IMG/VR virus record: IMGVR_UViG_3300031857_001301
Location: 1 to 24,769 of that record
Source of the DNA: a virus
Length of the DNA stretch: 24,769 nt
Direction: 5' to 3' (one strand)
Position numbers and translations under genes: made by a program. Below the pieces are notes generated by a model. That model saw nothing but the letters and a program-made list of their open reading frames with translations. It had not been told where the DNA came from and searched no databases. Shown piece by piece: positions 12,243 through 19,846 of the stretch; the first letter of the stretch is position 1, and every line of letters starts with the position of its first letter.

Positions 12243-13871
12243 TCAATGACTATCTAAAGGAAGTCTTCCTTGTTTTTGAAGATTAAGTCTTTGCTTTTCA
12301 AGTTGCTGTTGTTTTTGTTGTGTGATTTTTAGATTTGCGTATCTTTGTCTTTCAAGTGGAGTATCTAGAGGTTTTTGTTTTGGTTCTTGTGTTTTTGGTT
12401 GCATTTCTAATGCTTGCTCTGCCATCTTTTTAGCCATTTTGGTGGCAGTAGCATACATTACTTCTTTACCACGACCAGGATATCTTGTCTCAAAGTCTGA
12501 TGAACTCTTCTTCATAGACTTAACAAGTTCCTCTTTCTTTTTAGTTTCTGCAGCAGTTAAAGTTTTTTCGTCAATAATTACACTCTCATTTCTGACTGAA
12601 GCAAGAAGATCATCAAGTTTGTCAGTTTTCTTTACTTTGGTCGTTTTTGGTTTTGCCTTGGGTTTTGCCTTTGCTGCTGGTTTTGCTTTAGTCTTAACGT
12701 CGGAAGATTTTGAATAACTTCCTTCCCAAGGATCTGAAGATGTTTCTGCTTTCTTTTTGGTTGGTGGAGTGTAAGAACCACTACTTACTCTTTCCTTGGT
12801 TCCTGCACCAGCGCCACGATAGGTTGATGCAGTTCTGGTTTTTGTATGTGCGGAACTTGGGGTCTTATCGCCACCTTCCATCTTGCGAGCAACTCCAAGT
12901 GCTCCCTTTGCAACTTTTCTGGCACCAGTTGCTACTGCTTGTTTTGCAGATTTCTTGAGTCCAGAAAGTTTTCTTCTAGCGACACTTAAAAGACCTTCTT
13001 TTTTCTTTTCGGGAGTAGATGGAGTATCGTGACCAAAAGTAACTTTTGCTTCAGTCAAAGCATACTCAATTGCATTTTCAATATCCTCATCCTCATATCC
13101 CTCATCTAAGAGTTCATCATAAACACTCTCTACAATATAATCAATTTCATCAATCTCAACCATTTCGAGTAAAGTTCCACCAAGATTTTCTACTGCTTCA
13201 GATATGGGGGGATTGATTTTGATTTTATTATTTACTTTCTTTTCAACAACTTTATTCTTCTCATCTTTTGCCTCAATCATATCAGCAATTTCAACAAGGT
13301 CTTCTCTCCAATTTGAGAATCCTTCTTTCACTGTCTTTTTCTTTTTCTTGAACTTACCAGAAACTTCTCCTTCTTCATATCCCTTTCCGTCACCATCGTC
13401 ATCCCACCATCTCTTAACTTCTTTTGCTTCTTGAGTTGAGATTGCCTTACCAACTGCCTTTCTGCGATTTAGAAGATACTTATCAGACTGTGTATTCTTC
13501 TTGCCGTCATTATCAACATCAGCATCTTCTTTACCTACAGGATCAAGTGCTTCTTTTCTCATTTCTTTATATCGCTTTGCAGTTGCTGGTTCTTGACCTT
13601 TATCAAGTTTTTCAATCTCTCTCTGCATTGCAGCATATCCCTTCTCATATCCCCCACCTTTCTTTACTCCACCACCAACTTTACGGTCAGTTTCTTCATC
13701 AAACTTCTTTGCTGCAGTTGCTGCCATACTCTTATGAGCCTTTGTCTTCTTCATATCTTCAACTGCCTTTTCATTATTCTCACGACGCTTCTTCATATCA
13801 GTCTCAAGATGAGAAGATTCAACAATCTGCCCATAATAAATGCTTGAAATATCTGTTATAATATTAGACAT
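12243..13871 (-). CDS. large basic low-complexity virion protein with EF-hand-like loops
   Basis: A 542-aa protein of unknown exact role. The N-terminus contains IVE|S at 16-19, a possible prohead-protease site. Residues 25-110 are helical and Lys/Glu-rich. Two calcium-loop-like motifs follow: DVDNDG at 118-123 and DDDGDG at 157-162. An acidic helical domain (about 223-275) resembles part of other cyanophage structural proteins. Residues 385-415 are a Lys/Ala/Pro repeat (AKPKAKPK), and the C-terminus is Gln/Lys-rich. The high charge and repeats suit a head-internal or DNA-associated scaffold-like protein. The ATG at 13871 overlaps the nucleotidyltransferase stop by 8 nt; a late box sits 34 nt upstream. 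The function is inferred from composition and context only. Confidence 0.7.
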   Translation of the reverse strand: MSNIITDISSIYYGQIVESSHLETDMKKRRENNEKAVEDMKKTKAHKSMAATAAKKFDEETDRKVGGGVKKGGGYEKGYAAMQREIEKLDKGQEPATAKRYKEMRKEALDPVGKEDADVDNDGKKNTQSDKYLLNRRKAVGKAISTQEAKEVKRWWDDDGDGKGYEEGEVSGKFKKKKKTVKEGFSNWREDLVEIADMIEAKDEKNKVVEKKVNNKIKINPPISEAVENLGGTLLEMVEIDEIDYIVESVYDELLDEGYEDEDIENAIEYALTEAKVTFGHDTPSTPEKKKEGLLSVARRKLSGLKKSAKQAVATGARKVAKGALGVARKMEGGDKTPSSAHTKTRTASTYRGAGAGTKERVSSGSYTPPTKKKAETSSDPWEGSYSKSSDVKTKAKPAAKAKPKAKPKTTKVKKTDKLDDLLASVRNESVIIDEKTLTAAETKKKEELVKSMKKSSSDFETRYPGRGKEVMYATATKMAKKMAEQALEMQPKTQEPKQKPLDTPLERQRYANLKITQQKQQQLEKQRLNLQKQGRLPLDSH

Positions 13872-15165
13872 TGGAATAAATGCTTTCTTTTATTTTTCTA
13901 TACTTATTTATAAAATTGACGCCATATGCCTTGCCACCATATTGTAGATTTTCTTTTCCAGTTCTAATTGCACCTGGAGTCATATTTGAATAATGCTTGA
14001 ATGCCCCCAAAGTTCCTACAAGAGTATTTGGATGCTTACTATCTCTCATAGGACTATCCATCTTAACCTCACTATATTCCATCAAATCCTTAATCCAAGA
14101 CTTAAACATATAACCTTCTTCAGTCACACAGATTAAATGATTAGTCCCTCTACGCATTACTTCTCCAATCAATCCTGTATTTAAATTCTGAACCCTATCT
14201 CCAATTCTATAGATTTTTCCGCTTACATAATTTTCGCGAAGATTTCTCATATCATACTTTGGAGCAATCTCCCAGAGATTATAACTTTCTTTTTTAACCT
14301 TTGATTTCTTAGCACCCATTCCTTGACGAACTGAATTAAAGAGTGCTTTAGTTTCTGCATCATCCAATTTCTTTGGAGTGCCTCTGCGGAAAGAATCAAA
14401 GTCATTATCCATTACCGCTTTCCTCATCTTGGATGCAGACATTCCTTCTACACCATCAGCATCGGCATCACGAACACCAGCAGAAACAACGCGAATCAAA
14501 TCAAATGTATAGAGGTCTCCATTATATTTTTGAGCAAGATTTTCAAACTCTGCTTGCCTATCGGAACCAACAACAATATTTACATTTGCATACCCATCTT
14601 TATCTGCATTTGTAAGAACATCAAAGATGGTCTTCATCTTATAATCATTAATAATATCTTCACCAAAATCAGGGAAGATTTTTCTCATATAAGAAATCTT
14701 AGTATCAGGATCTAATGGATTCTTCTTTGGATCCTGACTTCTTGATGGGTAAATCTTAATATCCCCACCCACAGAAATTCTCTTTGCGGAACTTAAGAGT
14801 TTTTCGTGTCCTACTGTTGGGGGATTGAAGCGTCCGAAGACGACGGTAAGAGTGGCGCCCTCTTCCTTCTGGTCTTGGTCTTGGGGAGGTGCCTGAGGGG
14901 CAGCAGGAGGGGCACCAGCACCCGCAGGAGCGGTCTGGGGGGCAGCGGGAGCGCCTCCTGCCTGCGCGGTGGCAGCGGGTTTCTCTGCCCCCTTTGCCTG
15001 GCGGCCGTCAATATACTTAAGTTTTCCTTTATCTGTTCTTGCAACAAGTTTGCCAGAGCGATCCAACCAACCTCCGTGGCCATCTCCAGTATATCCAAGT
15101 TTTTTCGCTTGCATTGCTGCTTGCGACTGTGTTGCTTCTGTTAGAAATTTAGAAAAACTCTTCAT
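13864..15165 (-). CDS. nucleotidyltransferase (cytidylyl/NMN-adenylyltransferase-like) with capsid-targeting-like N-terminus
   Basis: A 433-aa multidomain protein. Residues 1-10 (MKSFSKFLTE|A) resemble the T4 internal-protein capsid-targeting peptide (MKTYQEFIAE|A), with an LxE|A prohead-protease site. Residues 20-60 form a small Gly-rich domain (GYTGDGHGGWLD). A Pro/Ala linker (62-95) is encoded by unusually GC-rich DNA. The catalytic Rossmann domain (about 104-285) has GRFNPPTVGH (111-120), a variant of the T/HxGH nucleotide-binding motif, and MSASKMRKAV (242-251), the ISSTxxR-like motif; this superfamily moves a nucleotide from ATP or CTP, as in NAD or phospholipid-precursor synthesis. The C-terminal part (about 310-370) looks like a KOW/SH3-type barrel (YRIGDRVQNLNTGLIGEV). 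The substrate cannot be told. A late-type box is 21 nt upstream of the ATG. Confidence 0.8.
   Translation of the reverse strand: MKSFSKFLTEATQSQAAMQAKKLGYTGDGHGGWLDRSGKLVARTDKGKLKYIDGRQAKGAEKPAATAQAGGAPAAPQTAPAGAGAPPAAPQAPPQDQDQKEEGATLTVVFGRFNPPTVGHEKLLSSAKRISVGGDIKIYPSRSQDPKKNPLDPDTKISYMRKIFPDFGEDIINDYKMKTIFDVLTNADKDGYANVNIVVGSDRQAEFENLAQKYNGDLYTFDLIRVVSAGVRDADADGVEGMSASKMRKAVMDNDFDSFRRGTPKKLDDAETKALFNSVRQGMGAKKSKVKKESYNLWEIAPKYDMRNLRENYVSGKIYRIGDRVQNLNTGLIGEVMRRGTNHLICVTEEGYMFKSWIKDLMEYSEVKMDSPMRDSKHPNTLVGTLGAFKHYSNMTPGAIRTGKENLQYGGKAYGVNFINKYRKIKESIYSNV
13905..13912 (-). promoter_or_regulatory. T4-type late promoter TATAAATA for the 542-aa gene
   Basis: An exact late box within the last codons of the nucleotidyltransferase gene, 34 nt before the ATG at 13871. 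Confidence 0.65.
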
Positions 15166-15185
15166 ATTATGTCTTGATATACTTA

Positions 15186-15193
15186 TATTTATT
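15186..15193 (-). promoter_or_regulatory. possible late promoter AATAAATA for the nucleotidyltransferase
   Basis: One mismatch to TATAAATA, 21 nt before the ATG at 15165, overlapping the end of the previous gene. Confidence 0.5.
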
Positions 15194-16496
15194 ATAACGA
15201 TTCTGCCAGCAAATCTCCAAGAAGAGAAAGTTTTTCAACATAATTTCTTATGTATGGTTTTCCATCAGATTTAAACTCTTGCTTTACTCTAAATTGAATT
15301 AAATCTTCATTCCCACTACTTATAATTATAGTTGGCAATCCACTTGTACCAGTTTTAATACTTGATCTATATTTTTTAGTAGATATTTTTTCATATATAT
15401 CATCAAACTTATAAACCTTCGTTTTTCCCCCACCAACTTGAACTAAAGAAACGTAATCTTCATTTAACGTAGCAAAATAATTAATTGCCTTTGATAATTT
15501 TTTAAGAATTTCCTCGGATTTATTACCACTCAAATCCTGGTTTAGTTGCTGATTTACTTTTTGATAAACTAAAAATACTGCCTCATCCGGTTGTTTATCA
15601 ACGAACATCAAATCATCGTATTTCTTTTTAAGTGATTTTATTATATTTTTGTACCCAAATAATTGTTCCCAGAGTTCTTCTTGCTTTTCAAATTCTGCTC
15701 CAGAAACTTGACCAAACTGTTTTACATCACCCGCCTTAAGAGATACTAAAATATCTACAGGCAACAATTCGCCCTTATCATTTGTAATCTTAACCGAAAC
15801 ATCAACTTTTGTTGTTTTTTGTCCTCCCAAACCGTCAGATAATACCTCTATTTTATCATATCTATTATTTTCATATACCAACTTAGACCACTTTTTCACA
15901 TTGGCACTATTCGCATACTTTACAGCAGAATCAACATATTCCTTTAGTAATGCTTCATTATTTCTGGATAGTAACGCCATCATATTAACTTCGGCTAAAG
16001 ATATAAAGCACCTAACATCATCCATTATTTTTGGATTAGCATTAGCAGACTTAAATGTTCTTTCAACTTGCTTTCCTTTTTTTCCTGGATAATTTGTCAT
16101 TCCAGATTTTGCTAAAGATCTCAAAACGCCATAAACAAGTTGTGAATTTATATTTCTATTTTTATAGATAAATCTTGCAGTAATGGCAGCACCAACTACA
16201 CCCTCTGCCATATCGCCAAGATTATATTTTACATTAGGTTTATTTAAAGAACCTATTGTAATAGTTTTTGTTTTTGGATCAGTAGTTTCTAATGGGATGT
16301 CAAGTGCATCTTTTTGAAAAGAAGCCCCTTTCATTCCAAGTTCAGCAAATTTTTTTACAGCATCCTGATTAAACTTGCCTTTTGTCAATCTATAGGTTTT
16401 AGATGCAGTAGTTACAGTTCCACTATTAATTATATCTATAGTTGGAACAATATACTTTCCAAGTTGTCCGGGAGAAGTACTTCTTAAAACCGCCAT
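15192..16496 (-). CDS. large hypothetical protein, possible PD-(D/E)xK-type nuclease
   Basis: A 434-aa protein, not recognised with certainty. Residues about 92-110 (YNLGDMAEGVVGAAITARF) form a conserved-looking helix. The segment TKVDVSVKI (about 229-237), then PVDILVSLKAG and KQFGQVSG, has the spacing of a restriction-endonuclease-like core (Asp, then an S-x-K variant of the D/E-x-K motif), so a nuclease or degraded nuclease fold is possible. The remainder is helical and Lys-rich and ends LLGDLLAESL. No signal peptide. The start is the ATG at 16496; TCTAAATA, a near-match late box, lies 19 nt upstream, which places it among the late genes. Alternatives are a virion structural protein or a packaged enzyme. 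Confidence 0.65.
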   Translation of the reverse strand: MAVLRSTSPGQLGKYIVPTIDIINSGTVTTASKTYRLTKGKFNQDAVKKFAELGMKGASFQKDALDIPLETTDPKTKTITIGSLNKPNVKYNLGDMAEGVVGAAITARFIYKNRNINSQLVYGVLRSLAKSGMTNYPGKKGKQVERTFKSANANPKIMDDVRCFISLAEVNMMALLSRNNEALLKEYVDSAVKYANSANVKKWSKLVYENNRYDKIEVLSDGLGGQKTTKVDVSVKITNDKGELLPVDILVSLKAGDVKQFGQVSGAEFEKQEELWEQLFGYKNIIKSLKKKYDDLMFVDKQPDEAVFLVYQKVNQQLNQDLSGNKSEEILKKLSKAINYFATLNEDYVSLVQVGGGKTKVYKFDDIYEKISTKKYRSSIKTGTSGLPTIIISSGNEDLIQFRVKQEFKSDGKPYIRNYVEKLSLLGDLLAESL

Positions 16497-16514
16497 TGTA
16501 TTTTAATTTTATTT

Positions 16515-16522
16515 TATTTAGA
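16515..16522 (-). promoter_or_regulatory. possible late promoter TCTAAATA
   Basis: One mismatch to TATAAATA, 19 nt before the ATG at 16496, the usual spacing here. Confidence 0.45.
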
Positions 16523-16549
16523 ATAAAGAATATCAAAGTTTATAGACTT

Positions 16550-16578
16550 AAAACCCGCCCAACATAAGTCAAGCGGGT
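16550..16578 (-). terminator. rho-independent terminator after the 177-aa gene
   Basis: ACCCGC (16578-16573) pairs with GCGGGT (16558-16553), followed by a short U-tract (TTTTAA) on the minus strand, 24 nt after the stop at 16602. Confidence 0.6.
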
Positions 16579-16601
16579 CAGAGAAACTTTCGCTTTATGT
16601 A

Positions 16602-17135
16602 TCAGCGAACGTTCTTAGCATACCATTTCTCAAAGTCCTCTCTACGCTTATCTCCTCTTGGAGGCATAGGAGTTCTTTCTCCACGAACAGGAGCAGACTT
16701 TTTGCTCTGTTCTCTTTCATACTTCTCAGGATTTTCTCTTGCTGCTTGTGCTTCTCCAAGAACAATCTCAATCGCTTCCCCATCAATCACATTTGCCATT
16801 AACCACTCTGCTTCTTCTAGAGTGTCTGCATATCCTTCTACTTGAAGGAACTCAAGAACTTCATCAAAGATATCTACTTCTTCCTTATTCAAAAGTTCAG
16901 TTCTACGAGAGGCAGGACTTTGAATCGCGATACGACGCTTCATTTGCTTATTGGTTTCTTTCTCGTCACCAGCAGCAGCAGCACGAACTTCTTTACCGTA
17001 TGCTTTGGTTGCTTGACGTTCCATCTTCTCTTTAGGAAGAGGACGAAGACCTTCATCAAGTTCTTCTTGAGGAGTATAGATTGCGTGATATGCCTCAAAG
17101 AGACCAAGAGCATCCTTTCCAGTAATTCCAGACAT
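16602..17135 (-). CDS. probable virion or head-internal protein, charged and helical
   Basis: A 177-aa protein starting MSGITGKDALGLFEAYHAI. LFE|A at 12-15 is a candidate prohead-protease site. It is very rich in Lys, Arg, Glu and Ala; residues about 87-125 form an acidic helical domain (VDIFDEVLEFLQVEGYADTL) like the one in the 542-aa protein, and the C-terminus is basic (RREDFEKWYAKNVR). I recall proteins with the same N-terminus in many cyanophages annotated as structural. An exact TATAAATA is 22 nt before the ATG at 17135. There is its own terminator, so it is a monocistronic late gene. Confidence 0.75.
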   Translation of the reverse strand: MSGITGKDALGLFEAYHAIYTPQEELDEGLRPLPKEKMERQATKAYGKEVRAAAAGDEKETNKQMKRRIAIQSPASRRTELLNKEEVDIFDEVLEFLQVEGYADTLEEAEWLMANVIDGEAIEIVLGEAQAARENPEKYEREQSKKSAPVRGERTPMPPRGDKRREDFEKWYAKNVR

Positions 17136-17156
17136 TTTTTACGAATACTTTTTAGT

Positions 17157-17164
17157 TATTTATA
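17157..17164 (-). promoter_or_regulatory. T4-type late promoter TATAAATA for the 177-aa gene
   Basis: An exact late box, 22 nt before the ATG at 17135, fused to the U-tract of the terminator at 17164-17190. Confidence 0.85.
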
Positions 17165-17190
17165 AAAAAAAATCCCCCCGAAGGAGGATT
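17164..17190 (-). terminator. UUCG-tetraloop terminator of the replication operon, merged with a late promoter
   Basis: On the minus strand AATCCTCC-TTCG-GGGGGATT is an 8-bp stem with a C(UUCG)G tetraloop and nine U, the last of which begins TATAAATA. It ends the early operon and starts the late one. Confidence 0.92.
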
Positions 17191-17193
17191 GAG

Positions 17194-17367
17194 TCAAACT
17201 ACTTTTTCCAGTTGTTTATCTATTTGATCAATCACGTCACGAAGTCTTACAATTCGTTCTGGTGGAAACTCTGTACTATATCCAGCAGTGGCACCATCAA
17301 GAACTTGAAGAACTTCAAGAGTAGATTGTATGTCTAATTTAAGAGTTACTTGTTTTTCTTTGGTCAT
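17194..17367 (-). CDS. 57-aa hypothetical protein coupled to mazG
   Basis: A 57-aa protein starting MTKEKQVTLKLDIQSTLEVL and ending IDKQLEKVV, mostly helical, soluble and charged. Its ATG overlaps the mazG stop as ATGA, so it is translationally coupled, and the operon terminator begins 4 nt after its stop codon. I recognise no domain; the ordered, non-repetitive sequence and the coupling support it as a real gene. Confidence 0.75.
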   Translation of the reverse strand: MTKEKQVTLKLDIQSTLEVLQVLDGATAGYSTEFPPERIVRLRDVIDQIDKQLEKVV

Positions 17368-17777
17368 ACATCATTCTCCACACGATTTTCACTCCGAAAT
17401 ACGTCAAATGAGCCCTCAGGATAACGAGCACTCAGTTTCTCATAGTTCATTTGAAGAACTTCTTCAAATGTAATATCAAGTGCCATACAAGCTTGGGCAA
17501 GATACCAACACAGATCACCCAATTCACGTTTCATATGAAAAACATTGTCCTCATTATAGGGTTTTCCTTGAAGGACGATTTTCTTCACAACCTCAGTAAA
17601 TTCTCCCGCTTCAGCACTCATACCAAGAGCAGCAGTTAGGAGACGGGGAACATCTGCATTGTGAGTTGCCTCAAGTTCAGTCATACGGGTAAGTAGTTGT
17701 GCAAAGTCACTACTTGCAGGACTGGTGGTTTGGCGAACGAATTCAATATATTTGTTTGTATCAATAACTTTAGTCAT
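17364..17777 (-). CDS. mazG: MazG-like nucleotide pyrophosphohydrolase
   Basis: A 137-aa, all-helical NTP pyrophosphohydrolase. The metal-binding signature is SAEAGEFTEVVKK (about 54-66, ExxE) and KRELGDLCWYLAQ (about 83-95, ExxD). Cyanophage MazG proteins were proposed to lower host (p)ppGpp and shift the cell towards replication; enzymatic work on phage MazG favours dGTP/dCTP, so a nucleotide-recycling role beside NrdAB is also reasonable. AAGGAG lies 12-14 nt before the ATG at 17777. It follows a homing endonuclease gene in the replication operon; the natural partner before insertion was probably gp41. Confidence 0.92.
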   Translation of the reverse strand: MTKVIDTNKYIEFVRQTTSPASSDFAQLLTRMTELEATHNADVPRLLTAALGMSAEAGEFTEVVKKIVLQGKPYNEDNVFHMKRELGDLCWYLAQACMALDITFEEVLQMNYEKLSARYPEGSFDVFRSENRVENDV

Positions 17778-17807
17778 ACTTTTTTCAATCTCCTTTTAAT
17801 TCTACAA

Positions 17808-18467
17808 TTAGTTTCCAATAAAGTCAAGTTTTTTAATAGTCCAATTTTTATGGTGTGTCCTTTCACCTTTCATAATCATAACGAATGCAGATTGTTGCAG
17901 GTTATTTTCTTTACAAAATTTTGAAAGATTTTTAACTACCACTATTCTACCATCTCTATTTTTTAATTCATAAGTATTTTTGCAATGAGATTTAGAAATT
18001 TTTTCTTTACAAGTATCAGTAAGATTTCTCCCAGTTCTATAAGCAATCATTTTATCAATGGTTTCTTTTGTAAGAATTTTTCCTTTATGTGCTTTGCTTA
18101 TTTTTTGTTTGTGTTCTTCACTTAGAGGTTTTCCAAGTAATTTTTGCCTTCTCTTTTCTACAGAACTTTCTGACTGTCTAAACCCTCTTGAACATTTACC
18201 ACCCTCCTTTATATTAAATCCATTTTCTACTGTATCGTAAAATTTAATCCAATACTGCTCTCGTTCATCCAATAAATTTTCATTTTCAACTTTTTCAATT
18301 ATACCATAAACAAAATTATATTTACTGTATTTCTGTATTGCTCTACTAATTTTAGTTTCATTGATTGTTCTAAAATGACGCACAACCCTTCTCTGCAATT
18401 TTTCTATAGTTTGTCCTATGTACTTTTTACTAGTAGATAAATTATGAATACAGTAAATAATTCCCAT
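17808..18467 (-). CDS. GIY-YIG homing endonuclease (Seg-like)
   Basis: A 219-aa endonuclease. The N-terminal GIY-YIG domain (1-90) has GIIYCIH at 2-8 and KYIGQT at 15-20 and the conserved REQYWIKFY segment. DNA-binding repeats follow: GFRQSESSVEKRRQ and GKPLSEEHKQKISKAHKGK (NUMOD3-type minor-groove motifs, about 95-160), then a helix-turn-helix-like end (KFCKENNLQQSAFVMIMKG). This is the layout of free-standing phage homing enzymes. Its ATG overlaps the gp41 stop by 1 nt (TAATG), and it separates gp41 from mazG, so its homing site is probably near that junction in phages lacking it. It is AT-richer and more Lys/Ile-rich than its neighbours, which is consistent with recent transfer. Confidence 0.9.
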   Translation of the reverse strand: MGIIYCIHNLSTSKKYIGQTIEKLQRRVVRHFRTINETKISRAIQKYSKYNFVYGIIEKVENENLLDEREQYWIKFYDTVENGFNIKEGGKCSRGFRQSESSVEKRRQKLLGKPLSEEHKQKISKAHKGKILTKETIDKMIAYRTGRNLTDTCKEKISKSHCKNTYELKNRDGRIVVVKNLSKFCKENNLQQSAFVMIMKGERTHHKNWTIKKLDFIGN

Positions 18468-19846
18468 TAGAACTTAAATCCATCAAATGTCTTTTTTGGT
18501 TTTTGTTCGTCCCGATATTCATACTCAAAATCATTTCCAGATTTTTGAATATCGGATTGAGCACTCTGTTCTACATCATACAATCTCATCTTAGAGCGGT
18601 CAATACCCAATACAAACCTTCTATATTTATCAGTTGATGCGTAACGGTTCTTAAGTTGCTTTACAAGTATTTGTCCCAGTTCTTCAAGTTCCTCTGTGCT
18701 AATCAGAGCAAACATAAGGTCAGCAGTAGCAGGAAGACCAAACGACTCTGAAGTATCCGTCAATTCAACATCAGATGATCCAAAACCAGATCTTGTTGTT
18801 TGGGTAGCACTGACGATAGGAACATTAAATTCAACAGCAAGACCACGAAGTTCTTCTGCAATTGCTTTCACAAATGTATAAGAGTTAATATTACTATTTC
18901 CCTTATATCTACTGGAAGAACAAATATTCAAATAGTCAATAAAAATAATATCAGGTTTAAATGACTTTTTAAGTGCAAGTTCATTCAAAAGTGACTTAAA
19001 GTGTCCTGCGTGAGCAGATGCTGTTGGGTATTCTTTAATTACCAAAGAACCCTGGGTCTTCTTAGCAAGATTTGTGATCTTATTTTCAAACATCTGCTTT
19101 GGGAGATTTACAATATCTTGAATGGGAACATTCAAGAGGTTCGCATCAATTCTTTCAGCAATGCGCTCTTCTGCCATTTCAAGCGTAATGTACAAAACGT
19201 TCCGTCCTTGGAGCAAGACGGAGCTAGCCACATGGCACATGAATAGAGACTTGCCGACGCCCGTACCAGCAAGAGCGATATTAAGAGTTTTGTTAGGGAT
19301 GCCACCTTTGGTAATTTTGTTAAAATATTCAAGATCAAATTCAATTTTATCCTCCTTTTTGTGATATGCCTCATATCTTTGCTCATAATCTTGCAAGTAA
19401 TCGTGACCAATATGATTATCAAAACTTACTGCAAGAGCGTCCGAAAGAATAGAGGGAATGCTATCTCTATTCTTTTTGTCATCTTTGCCGTCAGCAATAT
19501 GAATTGATTCCATAAGTGCTAAGTAAATAGCACGGTCACGGCACCATTTTTCTGTAGTAGAAACTAACCAATTAAATTCTGCAGGAACATCATCCAAGCA
19601 AGAAATGATGTGAAGAATTTCTTTAAAAGATTCTTCATTAATATCTTTTCGGTGTTCCACTTCAATACAGAGGACTTCTTTGGTTGCTGGTTGATTATAT
19701 TGCTCAACAAAAGAAAGTATTTCCTCAAATATTATTTTTTGATTGTTATCCTCAAAATATTCTGATTTTAAAAATGGTATTACTTTTCTGATATATTGTT
19801 CATTGTATAAAAGGTTTCTGAGAATTAGAAACTCAACTTTCTCCAT
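18467..19846 (-). CDS. 41: replicative DNA helicase (T4 gp41-like, DnaB family)
   Basis: A 459-aa hexameric 5'-3' helicase that unwinds the fork and works with the gp61 primase. The N-terminal helical domain is about 1-150. The RecA-like core has Walker A AGTGVGKS (193-200), TLEMAEERIAERI just after it, Walker B IIFIDYLNI (about 298-306), SATQTTR (motif H3) and the arginine-bearing LKNRYASTDKYRRF near the end; the C-terminal tail is acidic then basic. Length and motifs match cyanophage gp41. The ATG at 19846 overlaps the uvsX end by 14 nt. Confidence 0.96.
   Translation of the reverse strand: MEKVEFLILRNLLYNEQYIRKVIPFLKSEYFEDNNQKIIFEEILSFVEQYNQPATKEVLCIEVEHRKDINEESFKEILHIISCLDDVPAEFNWLVSTTEKWCRDRAIYLALMESIHIADGKDDKKNRDSIPSILSDALAVSFDNHIGHDYLQDYEQRYEAYHKKEDKIEFDLEYFNKITKGGIPNKTLNIALAGTGVGKSLFMCHVASSVLLQGRNVLYITLEMAEERIAERIDANLLNVPIQDIVNLPKQMFENKITNLAKKTQGSLVIKEYPTASAHAGHFKSLLNELALKKSFKPDIIFIDYLNICSSSRYKGNSNINSYTFVKAIAEELRGLAVEFNVPIVSATQTTRSGFGSSDVELTDTSESFGLPATADLMFALISTEELEELGQILVKQLKNRYASTDKYRRFVLGIDRSKMRLYDVEQSAQSDIQKSGNDFEYEYRDEQKPKKTFDGFKF

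Noticed and set aside
13204-13861. Open frames on the plus strand opposite the 542-aa protein
   Set aside because: Ser/Phe/Leu-rich translations are what antisense of Lys/Glu-rich codons gives; no motif, promoter or binding site.
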